Shown here: positions 36,841 to 51,200 of the stretch, in pieces | Numbering within the stretch: the stretch's first letter is position 1 | Layout: the number at the start of each line of letters is the position of its first letter | Assembly (NCBI GenBank): GCA_008973525.1 | Contig: WACJ01000006.1 | Location: forward strand, 1,240,001 to 1,304,000 | Direction: 5' to 3' | Origin: Stenopsyche tienmushanensis | Lineage: Eukaryota; Arthropoda; Insecta; Trichoptera; Stenopsychidae | DNA: 64,000 nt | The notes under the pieces: model-generated | What the model was told of the DNA's origin: nothing | The model's database searches: none | The model's input: the letters and a program-made list of their open reading frames with translations, nothing else | Made by a program: the position numbers and the translations under genes

Positions 36841-39545
36841 GCAAATAGAAATTAAAAAATGTCTATAAAACAAATTCATTGATTTAATATCAACATAAAG
36901 CTTCTATAAATATAAATATTATTCATTCGGATCAAATTTAACAGAGAATATGGGGTTGTGGTTTTATTATTTAATTCTGATATGAAGCGTTAATATTTCA
37001 GATCTTTATCCAAGTTAAACCCGATTTCTGGATCTGAAGAATGTCGAAATCATTGAATTTGAAGATATATTTTAAGCAAATTTAATAATTCAGCATAATG
37101 TTTAATATATGAACCACCATCATTTGAATAAACTAGAAAAACATACAACATTTAAACATTATGCTTTAGGCATGTTAAAACTACAAAATACGCATTTTCA
37201 AGTAATCGTACCGTAAAGTGTTAAAATATAATTTTACAATAACGATAACTTGGTTATCCCCTATTCAGCTGTTCAGTTTTTAAAATATCACGCCAATTTT
37301 CTGTGGAGATGGTCACAAAAGCGCTTTTCGAATCGTTTACCAAATTGATCTGGTGTGTGAGCGTTCATGATCGAAATTTGGAGATTACGTTGCTTTCAAT
37401 ATCGAATGCATGAGGAGGTGAATGTATGATATTTAATGGATATTTTAAAGACCTGTAGTGGATTATGTTTGACTGCATTATGATACACAATGGTGTCAAA
37501 TGTCTGAGTTTCATTTTGACGTTGATATTTCAAGCTTATTATTTTCTTATTAATGTTAGTAACATATGTTTGTCTTGATGAATTGAAGCTTAGAAATGTA
37601 TAAGAGATTCAATTTCATTGTTTATCGTATCAATATATACTACACGTGAGGGCGCATTTCTGGTAAGGGTGGCGTTGTTGTGAATTGTAACAAAACAAAG
37701 CGAGCTATATTGTATCTAATCGTGCTTAATGGAGCACTATCATGCTCTCGAGTGGGTGAGAAGTGTGGAAATGGAATATCCAAGACGATCAATTGTTAAG
37801 TTAAATAATTGAGCCGGATAATCCAGTGGGCACCCGGCTTAAGACGCTTTAGCAGTGCAGACGCGTGTGTCTTAGCTGGAAACAAACCAGTAACCTCTAA
37901 TGCCACCTAGCCGTGAGTTAGGTGGCACTTAAACCGCTAATAAAGAGTAGCGCGACTAAAAGGGTTGCTTGCCGGCTCACGCGCGTTCCGTTCGCTTAGT
38001 GGCAAATGTACGGGAAACCTGACAGTGTGGAGCCACAAAATTATGAGGCTTTTATCTTCCCTTTATAACCTGAGATAATGCCAGCGGGATGAAAGAACCG
38101 AGCCTCGAGATACCCGACTTGCCCCCAACCTACCTATAACGCCTCGCTCACATTCGAGGAGCCTGTAAAGGGATACGCCGAGAAAAACCGTCTCATGTGC
38201 CTTCGGGTAGTTTCGACAATTGAGAGACACGAAAAGCAGGCTCCGGGTGAAGAAGGCTACATTTTTTTCGGAAATCTGAAGATTTTGTAGTCTGAGAGAT
38301 GTGACTGGGAGACGTAAAAAACATTCACCGAGATCAGCGAAATTTATTCAAACGCATCACTTGCGAGTACTCCACAGCAGAAGGAACAGTAAACCCATTT
38401 TGAGGCATATATTTTTTTAAAGTTGTAATACCAAAAACTATGAAAAACACATTCAAACAAATAATATATATAAATATATTTATTAATAGAGTTTGTATGA
38501 TTGATGCCAGTCATGCTTATATATTTTTTAATTATGTTAAAACGGTTATCCGATTACTTTTAGTAATTATTTGAAATTTTGTGCTCAAATAGATAATTAT
38601 CCATTCAAAAAAATATTTTTGCAGTTTCTCTCGGGTTATCATTGAATTAAGCAAATCCAAAGTGTGAAAATTACATATGTGAATAATATATTGCACATTT
38701 TGTATGCAGATTTTCATAGCTGTCTTTATAAATAAATTGAATTCTGAATAAATGATCATGGGACGTCTTTTAAAAACCACAAAGGAGACGTTGCCTTAAT
38801 TTATTTCAAATAGATACAAAAGGAAAGGAGCACTCTTTTATCCTGTCTGCGGTGTAGCTTAAAGCATCTCCCATAGAGAGCATGATTGCAAAATCTGTTA
38901 TTCAAAAACGTGGAGAACGTCTTCGCTGAGTAGACTGATGTAGCTACGGGGTGTTTCGCAGAGGTTATTTTCATTGAATATTTGTGCAAGGGTTGTCTGC
39001 ACCCTGCACTTACAGAGCCCCGATTCGCTGGAACAGGAGATTGCTTTCGCCCGGGGCGAAGCACAATATTGTATTTTCTTTTGTACACAAGCAGACGGCA
39101 ATCGAAAACGAAAATGACGTAGAATAGCGTCGAAACAAGAATTTAATGAAACGTTAACCGCTTCCTGTTAATCTCAACGATATTAAAAATCCCTCTTTTA
39201 GTTTTGCAAGGGGACTTTGGCTTTTCCACACAGGCCTGAACATCCAACATTTGGAGAAAAGAGTCTTTTCATTTATAATTTTGGCTTATTTATTGAACAA
39301 ATATAAAAAAACAAATTTTGTGGTTAGATTCTGGACTCTTATTATAAAAATTTGGGTCAAAATTCAGAGTACAAAAAGTTTTGGAAATTGATCGTTTAAA
39401 TTCAGGTTTACGGTGATGTTCTTATAATGAGATGCATTGATATCATCAGTGAAATTCCTGTCAAACCATAGTCCCATGGTCAATAGTTAAAGAGCATCTG
39501 TAGCATATAGTTAAATAAAATATATAAGGAATTTGGGTTTACCAA
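36841..39545. promoter_or_regulatory. Intergenic DNA with island at about 37640-38380
   Basis: 36840-37640 is AT-rich. 37640-38380 is GC-balanced and includes a hairpin with 9-bp perfect arms, TGCCACCTA and TAGGTGGCA, at 37901-37927. There are further CpG-rich stretches to 38260. 38800-39240 is another modest island. No ORF carries a recognised domain. 39300-39545 is AT-rich up to the hAT junction. Confidence 0.22.
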
Positions 39546-40092
39546 GAGTCCTCATTTTTGTATAACACCATCAATGTGACTGATAAAATTCCTTTCTGCT
39601 GAGACACGGACTAATACTCGCAAAATTCCCGATTTCCCGACAAATTATTTATTTCCGTCGCTGCAGATGAATACTTATATATTAAAATACTTTTATGTGA
39701 TTCGTAGTTATATTACAGAGGAATATAAAAATTCTGATCCCCGTATCTATTATATTTCATATCGATATTCCCATTATTAGAGTCGAGGTGTAGTAAATAC
39801 ATCACCGATAGGGAAAGGTTAATATAATAATTTTAAAAATATATATGTATACATATATATATATTAGATAGTTACTGCCCCTAGGCGTCGCCTAAGCTCG
39901 CCAATTAATAGTTACGCCATTGTTTCCATGCGTTCAGATTTCGGCGAAAATGTCTCGATTTAGTAGCCTGGTGAGGCGTACGATCTCTATTAGATAAAAA
40001 AATTCAATCCCCAATTTTTCGGGATTACGTTTACTAATTCCGGGATTCATAAACACCTAAAACTGTCCGGTATCCCGGGATTGGATTCCCTA
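39546..40092 (-). mobile_element. hAT element copy C, 3'-truncated
   Basis: On the minus strand it begins at 40092 with TAGGGAATCCAATCCCGGGA, as in copies A and D. It runs through the subterminal repeats, the piggyBac-like module (TTAA at 39819-39822) and CTCTGTAATATAACTACGAA to about 39546. There it breaks off just upstream of the HATC-coding part. The right flank is ATTATAAT. No second terminus and hence no duplication could be checked. Confidence 0.85.
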
Positions 40093-41391
40093 ATTATAAT
40101 AATTGGCTTCAATCTGCAAAATGGACACATCTTTTTCACTGAATAATCATCTGATTACTATTTATTTGGAACATTTTCAAACATCTAACAATACTCAAAA
40201 TAATCAGTTGATAAACTTATGGTTTATGTTTCAATTTCATTAAGTTGTTTATTAAGCTGTCATGGTACGACATCGACATGCAAACCTCTATTTAGGAGGA
40301 ATTCCGTGATGGACGTAGATTACAGCTGACACATTTTCCAAGCTATCGATTTACATTTTTTATTACATTATTGTTCATGTTACCTTCGTAGTGCATACGT
40401 CTCTTGCATAACATCGGATCGGATGCAGATCTGCATGCTGCACTCGAAGCGGTAAAATGTGCACTTTCCATTCGCAACCCAACTATACCACTGTGTTACC
40501 ACATGTGACAGGCTGTGGCATACGGGAATTTATTACCACCGATTATGGCCCTGATATAGTCGTATTAGCGACACATTGGCGCGGACTGTTGCCTGCTGGC
40601 TCAGGCTTAATGCCGACAAGTGCACGAAATCACGTGCTACCTTTGGGAGTTTTTATTTTTCTGATTTTTTTATATTTTCCACCTAACAAGCACAATAGAG
40701 CTGTTATTGCGGCGAGCAGAATTAAATTCGCAGTAGCAGTCATAAATTTGCGAAGATGATGACCAGAATTTGTGGCGAGATTACCGTACACCGGAACCCA
40801 ATGTAAACGATGCGAAGTATTTTGTTAGCCAAGGCGGAATGGGTTTTTAAAGGTCTTTTAAATAATAAAAAAAACAATGATTCACTATATTTACAGAAGA
40901 CTCCATAAATGTCATACAATCATAAAAACTAGGCTTAGAACTCGGAAAATAAAATTTACCGTGTACTAAAACTAAGAATATTCATATGTGCGAAATTATT
41001 TAAGACTAGCTTATGCGCTTATATTTAGGTGAAAAACACGTTATATTTTCGTGCAATTGCATCATCATCGGCATAATAGAAGTGCAATGCAGTATAAAGA
41101 CTTATTTAACTAATGTATACGTATTCAACTTCGTCTCAATCAACGCATGTCACAAATGTATTTTATAAACACAGAAATTTTATTTTACGGTACCTACGTA
41201 TATTTAGGATCAGAATATTATGTTTCAGTAACATTGCTTCCGCTTGTACGTGAGGTGTTGTAAATTTTGTATCTAAATAGATTTTCTCCTAAAACGGGGA
41301 TAGCTCATAAAGTAAGTGTACTATGACCATAACAGACTGTGATATTCTTTTTGCGTTGGCTATATTGAATGGTAGAGGAAGATCTCCTGAC
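40093..41391. promoter_or_regulatory. Intergenic DNA with island at about 40380-40830
   Basis: 40380-40830 is GC-balanced, and the 100-codon plus ORF over it (40457-40759) has no recognised domain. The block contains GATCGGATGCAGATCTGCATGC, which includes the symmetric core GCAGATCTGC. 40840-41390 is AT-rich. The last 8 bases, CTCCTGAC at 41384-41391, are the left duplication of hAT copy D. Confidence 0.2.
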
Positions 41392-42265
41392 TAGGGAATC
41401 CAATCCCGAGCCAAAATTTCGATCCCGGGATTTCGGGATTTCATTAGACAATCCCGGGACCAGTCCCGGGATCCCGGGATTGGGATTTTCAATATTTTAT
41501 GAAATTACCTTGATGAATTTGATCAAAACTTACTAATCAGTCCATTTGAACATTAACATTAAACATTAGTGTTTCGTCATTTAGTCTGGATCTGATGTTG
41601 GAAGTCAGGCAACTTGCTGCTGAAAATGCACGCTCAGCTTCCACACTCGTTGGAGGTATCGTCATCAGATATTTAAATGCTAGTTCGAGTTGATGATCGC
41701 GTGAGCCCTCATTTTCGTATAACACCATCAATGTGACTGATAAAATTCTTTTCTGCTGAGACACGGACTAAAAATCGCAAAATTCCCGATTTCCCGACAA
41801 ATTATTTATTTCCGTCGCTGCAGATTTATATTTATGTACTATAATACTTTGATGTGAATCGTAATTATATTACGGAGGAATACAAAAATTCTGAACCTCG
41901 TATCTATTATATTTCATGTATATATTCCCACTATTAGAGTCGAGGTGTAGTAAATACATCACCGGTAGGGAAATGTTACTATAACAATTTGAAAAACATA
42001 CATGTACTGTATATATGTATACATAGATTAGACACTCGCTGCCCCTATGCGTCGCCTAAGTTCGCCAATTAGTAATTACGCCACTGTTTCCAAGCGTCTA
42101 GATTTCGTTGGGAATGTCTAGATTTAGTAGCCTTCATCGTGTTGGTGAGGTGTACGATTTCTGTTAGATAAAAATTTCAATCCCGGGATTTTCGGGATTA
42201 CGTTTTTTAATCCCGGGATTCTTAAGTACCTAAAACTGTCCGGGATCCCGGGATTGGATTCCCTA
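41392..42265 (-). mobile_element. hAT element copy D, complete ends and perfect 8-bp TSD
   Basis: The termini TAGGGAATCCAATCCCG and CGGGATTGGATTCCCTA are a perfect 17-bp inverted repeat. They are flanked on both sides by CTCCTGAC (41384-41391 and 42266-42273), a perfect 8-bp target-site duplication diagnostic of hAT. Multiple AATCCCGGGATT-type palindromes crowd both ends. At 874 bp it codes only for a HATC fragment, so it is non-autonomous. It is the best-preserved member and the reference for the other four. Confidence 0.96.
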
Positions 42266-45200
42266 CTCCTGACAGAGCGAACATTGCAGGAATATAGTAC
42301 TGTCTATAAGAAATCCCGCCAAGTGCGAGCGGATTAATAGCACCCGCGAATTTCTTGGACGACTTGAATTGAAATATAAGGATTTTCTGAGCTCTATTAT
42401 GACTGAAGCAGAAAGAATCAAGAAGAAGTACAAACATTATCCTGTTTTTTTTCAAATACACTTTTTCTAAAAAAAATCTAGTACACTTACTTTTTAAACA
42501 TGTCTCATACGTCTTCCAGCAAACGACGGTATTTCTTGCCTCCGTTTTGGGGTTGCATTTCTTCAGCTTATCTACGGTTGCTCATCTATGAGGAACTCAA
42601 AAAAAAGTGTGAGAATGAAATCTTTTAATAATATCTTCAATTTACTATTTCAACGATATCAAAAAGACAGAAATGAATTTAGTAATTAAATTTATATCAT
42701 GAATACGCGTTACCCTGGCAATGCAACATTGTATCGCGCGCGCTTCAATGAAACTATATTACTAGTGAATAGTAATATTTAATATAGAATAAAGGGCAAT
42801 ATTTACTCCACCCCTTCGATGATATTATATATTTAAATTCATCTCATTTGACTGCATGAATTTCCACCGATTGATCTAATTATGCTAGCGTTGCACATTC
42901 GCCCGATTAATTTATTATTTTAAATTTTAATTGATTTATTACGACATAAATTATGCAGAACTCCTCCCAAAAATAAACGCGCAATATTTCTACGCTACAT
43001 AGCATTTTAAAGCGCGTTGTCATGAATACAATGATACATATTTAGTAACACTTGACCTGGCTTAAGCTTTTATATATACACACCATCACAGGACTGGTTC
43101 TTTATAGCATAACATCTATCTCGTCGGGAGTCGTTTTTCTAGGGCTTGATGAACAAAATATATGGAAGTAGGGTATTGTTTGCGAAAAGAGCAGGAAGGC
43201 GATGGGTATAGTCGTTGTCCGGTTGAGGCGTGACCTCAAGCGGATTGTGTTGAAAGTGTTGGGGCAGAACGTAAATTTTCCTTGACGTATATGCGGTTAG
43301 TGCTTAATCCGCGGATCGCGTGATGTAATTTTTCATCACGATTAATCCTGAATAACGTCAGGCTGCCACGCCAGCCTCTATCTGTGATTGATTTATTTCA
43401 CGACTGTTCATAACATGCCATGGCTATGACGACTTTTCCTCCTCGTTACTCAGCCTCGGAGCTTTCATCTACCCATACTGACTATAATTATACACACTAG
43501 CAGATCATCGTCTGGCTTTTCAATTATTTCAAGTTGCACTGCCATACGAGCGAGACTCGAAGCAGTTGTCTACCACAAAACAAATTGTGCCAAAGCTTTT
43601 TCTTTTTAAGTTGCCAAGTCCGCTATCGAATTTTGGCGATCCCCATAAGAGACTTTAATGAAGAGAAAATGTATCATGTGATGGTTTTTTATTGCCTTCC
43701 ACAGCAACATTGGAATAAGACAGGATCTATGAGTGTGTAGCAAAGCTATCGATCTTTTGTATGATAGTTTAAATATTGTTGCAAATCCAAGGCTTAACTT
43801 GAGTTGAAAATGTTTTACTTGAGTTGAAAAGGTTTAATTTGAGTTGAAAAGGTTTAACTTGAGTTGAAAATGTTTTACGAAAAGGCTTTTTGCCTCAGGG
43901 GTGAGTTGAGTTTGATTTGAAAATGTTTGAGATAATAAAGTTTAACTTGAGTTGAAAAGGTTTAACTTGAGTCGAAAAGGCCTAACTTGAGTTGAAAAGG
44001 CCTGAATTGAAAAAGTTTAAGCTGTTGAGGAGCATGGACATACATGTATGTCCGAGTTCTCATGTCCCAGAAAGAGCACTCTTGCACATTGAAGCTCGGA
44101 GACAGACAGAGATAGAGAGAACTTAGCGCAGTTCGGAAGACTGAGACGGAGAGCTTCCCTGCATGCATCGCACGATTATATAGATCGTTAAGCCTAAATT
44201 TATCGACTTATAATGATTGCGATTTCAAGTGTGTTATTTGTTTACGCAAAGAAATGACCGAATATTGTGTGTTATCGAGAGTGCTTGTTTATTTAACTGC
44301 TTGCCGTTCTTCGCTGCGTGTTGAATGAGCCTTGTCCAATTATCATTTCCTTCTAAAGGAGGAGCAAATGAATCGATTTTTTGTGCATTGTTTATGTAAA
44401 GAAATGACGTGATCTTGTATGCTATCAAATATTTATTTACAATTGACTCTGCCTCGAATTGAAGATTGTCTTACGTTGATAGGAGCTGACAGAAAGTAAT
44501 CGGCGTAAAGCGATTATGACATCAACGACTTCATCGATTTTAAATTTGCTCGCTCCTCAAAAGGTTAACTTGAATTGAAAAGGTTTAACTTGAATTGAAA
44601 AGGTTTAACTTGAGTTGAAAAGGTTAGAGATAAAAAAAGTTTAAATTTAGTTTAAAAGGTTTAATTTGAGTGGAAATGTTTAACTTGAGTTGAAAAGGTT
44701 TGAGTTGAAAAGGTTTAACTTGAGTTGAAAAATTTTAACTTGAGTTGAAAATGTTTAACTTAAATTGTATAAAGTTTGACTTTAAATAAAGAAGGTGGCG
44801 TAAAAATACTATACTTTATTTTACACCGAATTAGTGATGCGGTGAATTTCATTCCACAATTTGGATATGAGCCCAAACTTTTATATAAAGAGACCAGAAT
44901 TTTATCCCTTATGTTTTATGCAATGTCTCATAAATCAATATTTTTAAGAGATTTTGTAATGAAATCAATATTTTTTCTCGACGGAATTTCTTCATAATTT
45001 AATCATTTAATTTAAAGCAAGTAATTAAAAGATGATTCAACGATTTTAAGATGTTTTGATTTAAGATTTATTAGAGACGTCTAGACATGGTAAATTCAAA
45101 ATCTTTCATAAAAGTGTCAAAATCGCGTTCGCTCGATGACAGTAGCGACATCTCTTAACAGTAGCTGCTACCGTCTCCGGGACGACATTGATGAATAATC

Positions 45201-48200
45201 TCTCAGCATGTTAAGTTGTATTTGTGCAGATGAATTTAACGATTGCAATCTGGCGGTCGATCGTTCACAGATGTCAATTCCATCAAACATGGCATAAATC
45301 ATTTCGATCTCATTAGCAGCCATCACGTGATGTTTGTTGATGAATAGCCCACTGTTCGATAAGACAACATTTCGATACGGACATAAAAAGTGTCAATAAC
45401 ACACCGATTTAGATACATCATTGTTTTACGATGCGATATCAAATCACTAATTGGGTATCTGCTCACTGGGAGATCGAAGATTGTGTAAAAATAAACTTTT
45501 ATACGCTAATAAATCATGGTTGGAGATAGTGCAACGTGCTACTCGATGTGTGTGCGCTCGAAAATCACCGAGACTGTTTTTTTATTTAAAAAAAAAACAA
45601 GCATTGTTCGATAACATTCTTTTTTAACTTTTCAGTATTAGCAATAAAAATGATCAGATGTCAATGTTGATAAGGTGATTTAAGAGTACTTAACTCTCTT
45701 TGTATCGGGCAACGATATATCGTCGTTGGCAACGCTTCATAAAATTATCAATTACTTTTGTCAAATTGCTTAATTTCAGTTTTCATTTTGGTACAATGTA
45801 CGATTTGAAAAGAAAATTGCTTTCATAATATTTTAAAATGATTTTAAACAAAAAATGGAATACTGTAAGTTTTATTTTATTCTCCTTTCATTTCATAGTA
45901 TTTTGCTTTTTGAATATGTAAACAATATTCTTAACTTTTTTAAAGATATTTTTACGTTAAATTATGTCTATGTGTCCAACCGGTCCGATTTTTGGGCCGC
46001 TGATATGACAAATAAGCGCCTCGCGATCGGACGCCATACTTGAAGATGTCTATAGAACGATTGCGAATTATCATTACAAAACTAAATTGTTCGAAGAATA
46101 CTCTAAAAGGAAAAATTCAAAATTTTGACTGATTTCTGATCTCCCTAATCCAATCATAGAAAACACATTGCGAAAGTCTGATGACGATGAAATATATCGT
46201 AACAAAAGACAACTTGAGCTAAATTAACATAAGAAACTATGAACGAAAAAAAATCCTCTAGATCAAAAGACAATGGACCCTATACATGTCGGCGAATTAA
46301 GTCCGATGAAGTTTTGAAACAATTTTTATTGAGCAATAAAGTTATGATTTACTACCAGACAATATACAGTGGACGTCATTTATTGTTATAATTACGTCTT
46401 TAAATCGACCGTAAAACCAAATGATGGCAATAAGCAAGCCGTTTATAGCTCCATCGGATGAATCATATCATTTTAATAAATCATTGCTATGACGCACGGC
46501 TCGTTAAAGTCGTTAATTTTTTTGAAATTTCTCATATGAAAATAGATGTGACTGTGAGAATCCAAGAATTCTCTTTTTACCCCTAATTCATAAACTCAAC
46601 CGCAAAGCTAAATCCAACGAAAGCTTCATGCTTTCCATGCTATCAATTCATATTTAAAAATCATAGTAGAAAAAGCGCAACTATGTATTTGTGAGAATGT
46701 CCGAAATCATTACCTTATATGGTAAATTTTAATTAACTTAGCATAAAATTACCTCCATATCTCTCAATTAATCTTATCAATTTTCATATCGATACATTGA
46801 TTCGAATGATAATTCGTATAAAAATACATTTTATGAGGCAAAATGCAATTCATTATATTTTAATTATGTATTGATAAACATAGATAGTGCTGCCAGATTG
46901 CCGATTTTAATTTTGGGATAACAAGTCTTCTCAAATTTTGTGACATTGGGCCGCAATAAAAATATTATATCTGTAAGAGTATGTATTAAACCGCGCAAAT
47001 AAAAATGAAGTAATGATATTTCAATCGAGTATTTGGCGATGGTTCATAGCAATGAGGCCGAGTTTTTGCATTAATTCGTAATTCGATTTTCTAACTGAAA
47101 ACTAAAAATATAGCTAAGATAGCAGCATAAATTATTAAGATAGATAAATATCGTTCGCAACCTCATTTAGAATAGGCCATCTACGTAAGTTAGCCTCTGA
47201 GGGAGCTTCTGTGATCGTACATATCATAGAAAATGTCGCAAAAATCCCTAAACTAGAAAGGAGTAGCCACAAGGTCTGCGTGTTCAACCGGTCCACTTTT
47301 CGGACTGCTCCTTTCGGTCCACTTCAAACTTAGCTACCGTTCGTTAGTATTCAGTCTAAAAATGTTTCAATGAGGCATTAAAAATATAAGATCTTTTGAA
47401 TTTTAATGTTCATCAACAATGATGAGTGTTAATCATGACAAAGAGGAGTATTGCCATTAAATGGATCAATTATGAATTATATATGCGCTAGAGTCTGATG
47501 TCAAAGTTTCGTTCGGGCAAACAATGTCGCATGCGAGTAATCTTTTGCAACATAAAAGATTGATCGTTCAGACATGACAGGCTAATATCACATAATACCC
47601 GGCCACGAAATATATCATTTTTATCATCGCACAATATTTACACGGGGATAAGGGGATAGGTGTGTCGGCTCCTAACAATGAGCCATTTTGCCATGAACCC
47701 AAATTTATGGATTATGTGTAGACCGAATCAGATCCCGATATTCTTATGCGGGATATACACGGCCGGGTGTTATCTTGATAGTTGATACTTGAAGGATACT
47801 TAATTGTGTTGTTGAGTTCTTTTTTTCAGCTGTATCAGAGTGATGTCATCCTGGATTTGGTTTGGTGAAATATTAGGCGATACATTTATTTACAGCAAAT
47901 ATGACATAAATCAATCATAAATATATGCTGATAATCGCAGCCCAAATCCATGTCATACCAAAAGCAAACATTCGGAATGCCGAATGTAATCCCAATGCCG
48001 AAAACAATAAAACCAAACATATTTTTTCCATATCCGTATCGTTTGATCGTCCACTTTTTATCGTGCAAGCGCTTGGTCAATTTTTTAAAGTAAGTCGGCA
48101 ATTTCTGACAGCTGAATAGGAGTACGATAAATGTCAATATTAAAAAGGTGGATAAATGAAATGATTAATGATCGAAATTCAGCGCAATTAAGTGCGCGTT

Positions 48201-51200
48201 ACTTAGGAATATGAAATTACACAGTACGTAATGCATAATCAATCAATCAATCGATAATCGACGTCATTTTTATCAAATCAACCCCCCCCACCCGCTACAA
48301 ACACCAACATTATATTATTCCAATTGAAGAATATCAACCATTTTCATAATAATAGTTTTCTACGAATGAAATCGAATTTTCATTACGGCACGTAATACGA
48401 ATATACAAATTTGATTGCGATGAAAACTGGATTTCGCTGTTGAAATTTACAGCAATTGTTGGGTTGCTTTACTATCTCGGTATAAATACCTTTTCGGCTC
48501 ATCAGATTAAGATGATGGATTGCCTCTAATCAAAGTATCAATTAATCGAATGCCTTGAAAGCAATATATTATTCGATAATTTATGACATCATTTTCAATG
48601 CGCTGACCTTTTTAACATTGCCTTTTTTACGCGGTTTTACACAAAACTACTATTTATAACACACAATATTTCTTATCCTGATTATTTTGATTTTGAAAAA
48701 TATATTTGCATGCACTCGTTTTCGTCGTGGTTCGCAACCATTAGCAAGAAGTAACTTTCAATAGGTCTGTAATTTCAATCTGAACAGGTCATAAATTTAT
48801 AGTGATCACTCACTGATCTAAAATGTTAATGAACTTTTACTCATGATATTTTTTTTTAATTCATCATGATTTTCTCATTGATTGAGACTAAATATGGCTG
48901 CTAATACAATTGAAACATAAGTGATACAATATACATATAATGTATTTTGCTACATTTCACACATAGAGCCTATGTGTGAAACGTAGCAAATAAATCCTTT
49001 AACAAAAAAAAAAAAAAACGTTGATCCATGTGCCTAACACTGTACATTAGGTCAGTTCAGGTAATTACATTTACTTTAATATTTACGGAAAAACTGTATT
49101 GACATCAATAGTTTGACAGCTGCAATGGAATGAAGATAAGTAATATGAGAAAATATTTTATATTAACCCTATGAATACCGTTAGCACAGATATGTGAGTT
49201 TTATCGGTTCAACTTCATACGCAAAAGATACAAATTAAAGTTTATTTTTATTCAAACGTATTTATTCAATATATCGATGTCATCAATATTATTTAAACAA
49301 TAATTATCAACTACACTTGGGTCTGTTTTTATGCGATAGATACATTCCACGGGGAGTCGCATATAAAAAATCCGCATAAAAAATACTTGAACTACATAGA
49401 AAACTTAGGGATAGGTTTCGTTGTTTTTAAAAACTGCATAACTTCAAATCAATTTGATAAAATGTACTAAAAATCATGGAGACATTCAATTCTTAAGGTC
49501 GCACTGGAATTTGAAAGCTCGTTCAGAATTTGAGTCATATGCAATAATTAGATTAACTAGTTTCTTGTATAATTTTTCAGTAACCAGGGCATGAGTTTCT
49601 TTCACTTCAATATCGTTCTCTTTTTCTCTGCTGCCATATAACATCAAACATCAGCGGTATTTGATTTGAATTATTAGGGTGTCCCATAAGTTTCTTTCGT
49701 TTTCATATTAAGAAAAAAATAAACAATAATTTGTATTACATCAAATTTTATTGAATAATAGATTATCCATTCTGTTATATAACCTTTCATCATCTCTCCG
49801 GAAGCCTCATAATGCCTTCTTGCCAAAATTTCCCAGGTTTGTTGGCAAAATATTGATCAAGGTACATTTTTATATCATTTTTTGAATTAAAAATTTTACC
49901 ACGTAAAGTCTCGCCTGTTCGCTAATTCTGGCCGTTTTCTGGCAATTGCATCCTTTAGATTTTCTGATTGGAAACAATATTTTGTTGAATTGATCGTTTC
50001 ACCTTGCTTAAGTAGCTCATAATAAACTACCCCCTTCCAATCCCACCAAATGCATAGCAAAACTTTTTTTGGATGTAGGCCAGGTTTAGCCACAGTTATA
50101 GCTTCTGTACCCTTAGTCCAATACTGTTTACGTTGGATATTCTCATAGAGTATCTAATTTTCATCTCCAGTGACAAGTCTCTTCAAAAAAGGTTGGCTAT
50201 TATATCGTTGGAGAAGAAGATCGCATGTTGAAATACGCTGAAGTTTATTTGAGTCAGTCAGTTCACGACGAAGCCACACATCTGAACGATTGATGTAGCC
50301 CAATTTTGTCAGATGATTATGGACGTATGCTCGTGGAATTTCTAACTTGTTAGCTATTTCGCGAATAATATATCGCGGGTTTTCTTCAACCATGGCTTTG
50401 ATTAGATCTGTGCTCATTTGCGAAAGAAACTTATGGGACAACCTAATATTAAGTGCGCGTGCACACGAAGCTAACATGCCTGAATATCTGCCACCGCCCG
50501 CAACAACTAATCATTCTACATGCAAATTTATCCGCAATCCACCCAGAAGCGTGCTTCTTATTATATATACAAATATAGCATGTTAAAAATAAATTGAAGT
50601 CAAGAATTGGAGTGTCTTTGGATATTGGAAGAGTTGGAAAGACTTTTGTCATGTAGTGGACTCAATCGATCCGATGAAGATGATATTGGAAATTTATCTT
50701 CAGTAATTCCGATCGATAAATATCAGTTTTCTTTGTTGTTGAATTTGTTTTCAAGTTTTTACGGATAGATACCATCGTTCAAAACATATTGGACTCTCAT
50801 GTCGGAGTGGCCGATCCTAAAAGAGACATGTGAACTTTATTCGCGGCACATATTATTGCGCTATCAGCATAATCATATCACGGATTGACGTCAGATTATT
50901 CATTGCATGGTACAATAATAAGATGATTTATAATGATGTGTTTAAGGAAGATTTATTTGGCCGTAGCCGTTCTTGATCTCATTTATAATGCAATATTTTA
51001 CGATGTATCAATACAGGGACTATCAATCCCGATCTGGACGGCGGATCGATATCATTCCTCATTTATTAAATACACATTTCAACCTTCAATCATGCGAGTG
51101 CGGGGAGCATTTTTCATGGGTCGGGCCCACCGTGGAGCTGGGAAAATGTTCGAGTTGTAGTGTCTCGGGTCCGAGTTCGAAGCCCGCACCGGTGATCGTG